Shown here: piece after piece, positions 5,836-8,381 of the stretch | How positions within the stretch are numbered: the stretch's first letter is position 1 | Layout of the letters: the number at the start of each line of letters is the position of its first letter | DNA from: Bacillota bacterium | GTDB lineage: Bacteria > Bacillota > Clostridia > Lachnospirales > Cellulosilyticaceae | Assembly (NCBI GenBank): GCA_023457875.1 | Contig: JAEXBC010000368.1 | Location: 1 to 8,381, forward strand | Direction of reading: 5' to 3' | DNA: 8,381 bases | Program-made: the position numbers and the translations under genes | The notes under the pieces: generated by a model | What the model saw: only the letters and a program-made list of their open reading frames with translations | What the model was told of the DNA's origin: nothing | Databases searched by the model: none

Positions 5836-6750
5836 TCACATCTTGCGGAGTTTGTCAATCATAGTCAAAAAATAGGGTGGCAACTCACTTTCAAAATATA
5901 ATTCTTCATGGGTAATAGGATGCTCAAAACTTAATACTTTTGCATGAAGCATTTGTTTATCTAAGCCAAAGGCTAGTTTAGCTGGCCCATAAATAGGGTC
6001 CCCTAAAAGAGGATGCCCAATATGCTGCATATGCACCCGAATTTGATGGGTTCTTCCTGTATACAAGGTTAGTTCGATATGGGTAAACTGTTTAAAGCGC
6101 TCGATAACCCTATAATCTGTTTTTGCATATCTTCCTTCAGGCACCACCGCCATTTTTTTTCGATCTTGATGAGACCTACCAATGGGCTTCTCCACTGTTC
6201 CCTGTTCTTCTTTAAATTGTCCATAGACAATGGCATGATACTTTCTAATAATATGATGGTCCTTTAGAAGAGCGGACAAACCTAAATGAGCTTGGTCATT
6301 TTTTGCAATCATTAATAATCCAGAAGTGTCTTTATCTATGCGATGTACAATCCCTGGTCTTATTTCTCCATTAATGCCAGACAACTTATCTTTACAGTGA
6401 TATAATAGTCCATTAACTAAGGTTCCTGAGTAATTACCTGGAGCTGGGTGTACCACCATATCTTGTGGCTTATTAATCACCATTACATCTTGATCCTCAT
6501 ATACAATATCAATAGGTATATCTTCAGGGAGAATATTCACATCAACTGGATCTGGAATCTCCAGCACAATAACATCCTTGGGGTTAACAAGATATTTACC
6601 ATTTTTATTTTCCTCATTAACCGTTACATTCCCTTTTTCAATAAGCTTTTGTATAAATGAACGTGTATACGTGGGAAATTCCTTAGAAAGATATTTATCT
6701 AATCTTATACCTGCCTCTTGAGTCACCCTATGTTCAATTCTCTCAGCCAT
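5836..6750 (-). CDS. rluD: RluD-family 23S rRNA pseudouridine synthase (YlyB-like)
   Basis: This enzyme converts uridines in rRNA to pseudouridine. The 304-aa product has an N-terminal S4 RNA-binding domain (about 14-61, RLDKYLSKEF...) and an RluA/RluD catalytic domain. The catalytic aspartate D139 sits in RPGIVHRIDKDTSGLLMIAK (131-150), at the same residue number as in E. coli RluD. Further conserved elements are VINKPQDMVVHPAPGN (91-106) and the TGRTHQIRVHMQHIGHPLLGDPIYG block (231-255). It overlaps the lspA stop by one base (TAATG) and has only a weak GAGAAG upstream, so translation is probably coupled to lspA. The lspA-rluD-pyrR order equals lspA-ylyB-pyrR of B. subtilis, so ylyB is an equally good name. 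The target uridines (1911/1915/1917 in E. coli RluD) are inferred, not seen. Confidence 0.93.
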   Translation of the reverse strand: MAERIEHRVTQEAGIRLDKYLSKEFPTYTRSFIQKLIEKGNVTVNEENKNGKYLVNPKDVIVLEIPDPVDVNILPEDIPIDIVYEDQDVMVINKPQDMVVHPAPGNYSGTLVNGLLYHCKDKLSGINGEIRPGIVHRIDKDTSGLLMIAKNDQAHLGLSALLKDHHIIRKYHAIVYGQFKEEQGTVEKPIGRSHQDRKKMAVVPEGRYAKTDYRVIERFKQFTHIELTLYTGRTHQIRVHMQHIGHPLLGDPIYGPAKLAFGLDKQMLHAKVLSFEHPITHEELYFESELPPYFLTMIDKLRKM

Positions 6751-7241
6751 TATGACACACTTCTCTTTTCTTTTTTATTCTTTAATTTGTCCGCATCCCC
6801 AAATAATAAAATAATCATCCATAAGCCTACCCCAATCACTACAAACATATCTGCCACATTAAAAACTGGAAAATCAATTAATGCAAAATAGAAAAAATCT
6901 CTTACATATCCTAGAAAGATTCGATCAATTAAATTCCCAATAGCACCGCTCAAAATAAGAATAAGTGCCACTTTTTCTCCAGTTTGTCCTTTTATTTTAC
7001 GCAATTGCCATAAATAAATCATCATTCCTATAGTGATTAAGCTGGTCAAGATAATGAGAAAGCCCTGCTTTCCACTTAATATGCCCCAGGCTGCCCCATA
7101 GTTAGAAATATAGTGTAAATGAAATACATTAGGCCAAAGCTGAATATCAGCTCCAGCACCTAAGGTGGCTACCGCACACCATTTTGTGGATTGGTCAATG
7201 ATTACCAATGCCACGACTGTTAGAATCATTATCGTTGTCAT
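6750..7241 (-). CDS. lspA: Lipoprotein signal peptidase (signal peptidase II)
   Basis: LspA is the membrane aspartyl protease that removes signal peptides from diacylglyceryl-modified prolipoproteins. The 163-aa product has four hydrophobic segments (about 5-25, 60-78, 91-108, 132-148) and a basic C-terminal tail. Conserved motifs are IIDQSTKW (D16), ISNYGAAWG (N47), GAIGNLIDR (N103, D106), VRDFF (D115) and FNVADMFVVIG (N128, D131). By alignment with characterised enzymes D115 and D131 form the catalytic pair. ATG has AGGAGG 5 nt upstream (7247-7252). The stop overlaps the rluD start. A strong terminator ends only 24 bp upstream of the start, so transcription must either pass through it or start in a very narrow space. 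In B. subtilis ileS lies between divIVA and lspA, but not here. Confidence 0.95.
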   Translation of the reverse strand: MTTIMILTVVALVIIDQSTKWCAVATLGAGADIQLWPNVFHLHYISNYGAAWGILSGKQGFLIILTSLITIGMMIYLWQLRKIKGQTGEKVALILILSGAIGNLIDRIFLGYVRDFFYFALIDFPVFNVADMFVVIGVGLWMIILLFGDADKLKNKKEKRSVS

Positions 7242-7265
7242 TTTTTCCTCCTACTTGGTACTTAG

Positions 7266-7291
7266 AAAAAAACGTGCTAAACAGCACGTTT
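7266..7291 (-). terminator. Intrinsic terminator between divIVA and lspA
   Basis: A perfect 9-bp stem (arms 7270-7278 and 7283-7291, AAACGTGCT on the 5' side) with a GTTT loop is followed by a T run on the minus strand (complement of the As from 7266). It ends the ylmH-divIVA unit about 60 nt after the divIVA stop. On the lspA side only about 13 bp remain before the ribosome binding site. Just upstream, CATAGG occurs twice in tandem with a 3-nt gap (7292-7306). I found no convincing promoter in 7292-7352. Confidence 0.88.
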
Positions 7292-7352
7292 CCTATGTAA
7301 CCTATGTTCATAATAAGTAACTATCATATACCCTACGCTTTGCCCTTTTACA

Positions 7353-8003
7353 CTAACGACCAAGCAATATATCTTGCTCATCTTCTTCTAAAGGAACATA
7401 TTCCTTTGTATAGGAATCATCTTCATCCAAAATTTTATTTGGCACCTTGTTCGCTGCACTGATTACTGCTTCCTTTTCAATATCAGCAAATTGTTGCACT
7501 AAATCATCCTGGGCTAAAGGCATTCTTTGGTCCCCTTGTTCTAATAAATCCATTTGGGACTGTAATAGCTGTCTGAATTGGGTTCTATAGGCAATGTATT
7601 GCCTTTTGGTTTCTTCAACCTTTTGTCCCATCTCAAACGCATCTTGTCTAGCTTGCTCAACAATCCTAGAGACACGCTCTTCAGCTAAATTGATGAGCTT
7701 ATCTGCCCTTTGCTCAGCTTCTCTTTTGATTTGTTCTGCTTTTTCATAAGCAGCCCCCTTGGTGTCTTGAGCTGTTTTATCCGCAAGTACCAGTACATTT
7801 TGTATGGTTGACTCCATCGTACGATAATATTGTATACTTTCATTTAAAACATTGATTTTATCCTTAAGCGCAAAATTCTCGTTAATCACTTCTTGAAAAG
7901 AAGCCAAGACTTGCTCAAGAAATTCATTAACTTCCTCAATATTATATCCACCTATTTTACTTTTCTTAAATTCCTTGTTTTCAATATCAACTGGCGATAA
8001 CAT
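7353..8003 (-). CDS. divIVA: DivIVA-domain cell division / polar scaffold protein
   Basis: DivIVA self-assembles into coiled-coil filaments at curved membrane (septa and poles) and positions partners such as Min proteins or the chromosome origin. The 216-aa product starts with the family N-terminus MLSPVDIENKEFKK (1-14), followed by a GGYNIEEVNEFLEQV segment (18-32) that leads into a long coiled coil (about 25-150, rich in E, K, Q and R). The tail is acidic and variable (DEDD, EEDEQD). The membrane-inserting loop, FR-G-Y in B. subtilis, reads KIGGY here: no aromatic, and no arginine directly before the glycine. ATG has AGGGGG 7 nt upstream, and the ylmH stop TAG lies in that site. Context after ylmH is the standard Gram-positive division cluster. 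Identity is secure; whether it works mainly with Min, in sporulation or in pole organisation cannot be told. Confidence 0.95.
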   Translation of the reverse strand: MLSPVDIENKEFKKSKIGGYNIEEVNEFLEQVLASFQEVINENFALKDKINVLNESIQYYRTMESTIQNVLVLADKTAQDTKGAAYEKAEQIKREAEQRADKLINLAEERVSRIVEQARQDAFEMGQKVEETKRQYIAYRTQFRQLLQSQMDLLEQGDQRMPLAQDDLVQQFADIEKEAVISAANKVPNKILDEDDSYTKEYVPLEEDEQDILLGR

Positions 8004-8014
8004 CGTGATTCCCC

Positions 8015-8381
8015 CTAAATATATTTTTCTATAGTGATATGAAGTCGATCTTTTTTAGTATAACCATTCACTTGTTGTAACTTCATTTTTCCATATCCTC
8101 TTACTGTAACAAAATCGCCCTGCGAAATAAGCTGGCTTGTTCCCCTTATCACACCATTACATTTGACCCTGTCATTTTGAATCAACTGACTGGCACTTCC
8201 TCTAGAAAGATTAAAGGCTGCTGCAACAATGACATCTAAACGTAATGAAGCTACCGTCGTCTGGATTATCTTTGTTGCTGGAGGATCCACGCTTACCGCT
8301 TCAAAATCAATTTCGTTTATTTCAATATTTTGATATTTTCCAATGCAAGTTAAATGAGCTCTAATATAGGGTAACATATCC
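8015..8381 (-). CDS. ylmH: YlmH, S4-domain RNA-binding protein (5' part beyond the window)
   Basis: Only the C-terminal 121 codons are visible, about half of a family whose members are usually near 255-265 aa. The frame is open through the right edge, so the first visible ATG (8375-8377) is internal, not the start. The visible part ends the YlmH middle domain and then shows the S4 RNA-binding domain (about 8093-8251): SLRLDVIVAAAFNLSRGSASQLI followed by RVKCNGV and a GDFVTVRGYGK end, then a short tail. YlmH lies next to divIVA in many Gram-positives. In B. subtilis it has been linked to ribosome-associated quality control as an RqcP-like factor acting on stalled 50S subunits. The stop TAG lies in the divIVA ribosome binding site, 11 bp before its start, which suggests coupling. 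RqcP itself is a much smaller, S4-only protein, and gene order favours YlmH. Confidence 0.88.
   Translation of the reverse strand, partial: DMLPYIRAHLTCIGKYQNIEINEIDFEAVSVDPPATKIIQTTVASLRLDVIVAAAFNLSRGSASQLIQNDRVKCNGVIRGTSQLISQGDFVTVRGYGKMKLQQVNGYTKKDRLHITIEKYI

Noticed and set aside
5825..5858. TTGACA (5853-5858) and TATGAT (5825-5830) as a pyrR promoter
   Set aside because: The spacer is 22 bp, too long for sigma-A, and no good -10 lies at 16-18 bp. The pyrR leader may be reached by read-through from rluD.
5155..6660. Plus-strand open frames inside pyrR and rluD (5155-5397, 6079-6267, 6448-6660)
   Set aside because: They are antisense shadows of conserved coding sequence with low-complexity, unlikely protein composition.

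Overview
The window is an AT-rich stretch of housekeeping chromosome from a low-GC Firmicute, most likely a member of the Clostridia. The evidence is strong AGGAGG-type ribosome binding sites, a Firmicute-style scpA-scpB pair, a ylmH-divIVA-lspA-rluD(ylyB)-pyrR gene order like the Bacillus ylm/div to pyr region, and a DacF-type carboxypeptidase. Species cannot be named from the sequence. All ten genes lie on the minus strand, so the transcription order is right to left: ylmH (cut by the right edge), divIVA, lspA, rluD/ylyB, pyrR, xerD, deoB, dacF, scpA, scpB (cut by the left edge). I see no plus-strand gene, RNA gene, insertion sequence, prophage or CRISPR array, and no gene-free gap longer than about 250 bp.

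Right third (about 5700-8381): the end of ylmH and divIVA form a tight pair and end at an intrinsic terminator (7266-7291). lspA and rluD follow with a one-base TAATG overlap. After rluD comes a 175-bp leader holding a probable PyrR-binding hairpin (5784-5817) and an intrinsic terminator (5707-5734), then pyrR. This looks like a classical UMP-responsive attenuator that autoregulates pyrR.

Middle (about 2650-5660): pyrR ends at a second terminator (5008-5045). xerD has a good sigma-A promoter (4917-4945) and ends at its own terminator (3947-3975), whose stem contains the stop codon. deoB (phosphopentomutase) follows behind an unusual leader with two Shine-Dalgarno sequences.

Left third (1-2505): dacF ends in a long perfect hairpin terminator that begins at its stop codon. 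scpA and scpB follow as a 14-bp-overlapping pair, both starting with GTG.

Functionally the window mixes cell division and chromosome segregation (divIVA, xerD, scpA, scpB), envelope work (lspA, dacF), ribosome and RNA work (ylmH, rluD) and pyrimidine/nucleoside metabolism (pyrR, deoB). I found no novel system. The most informative signals are regulatory: the PyrR leader, the terminator packed against lspA, and the deoB leader.
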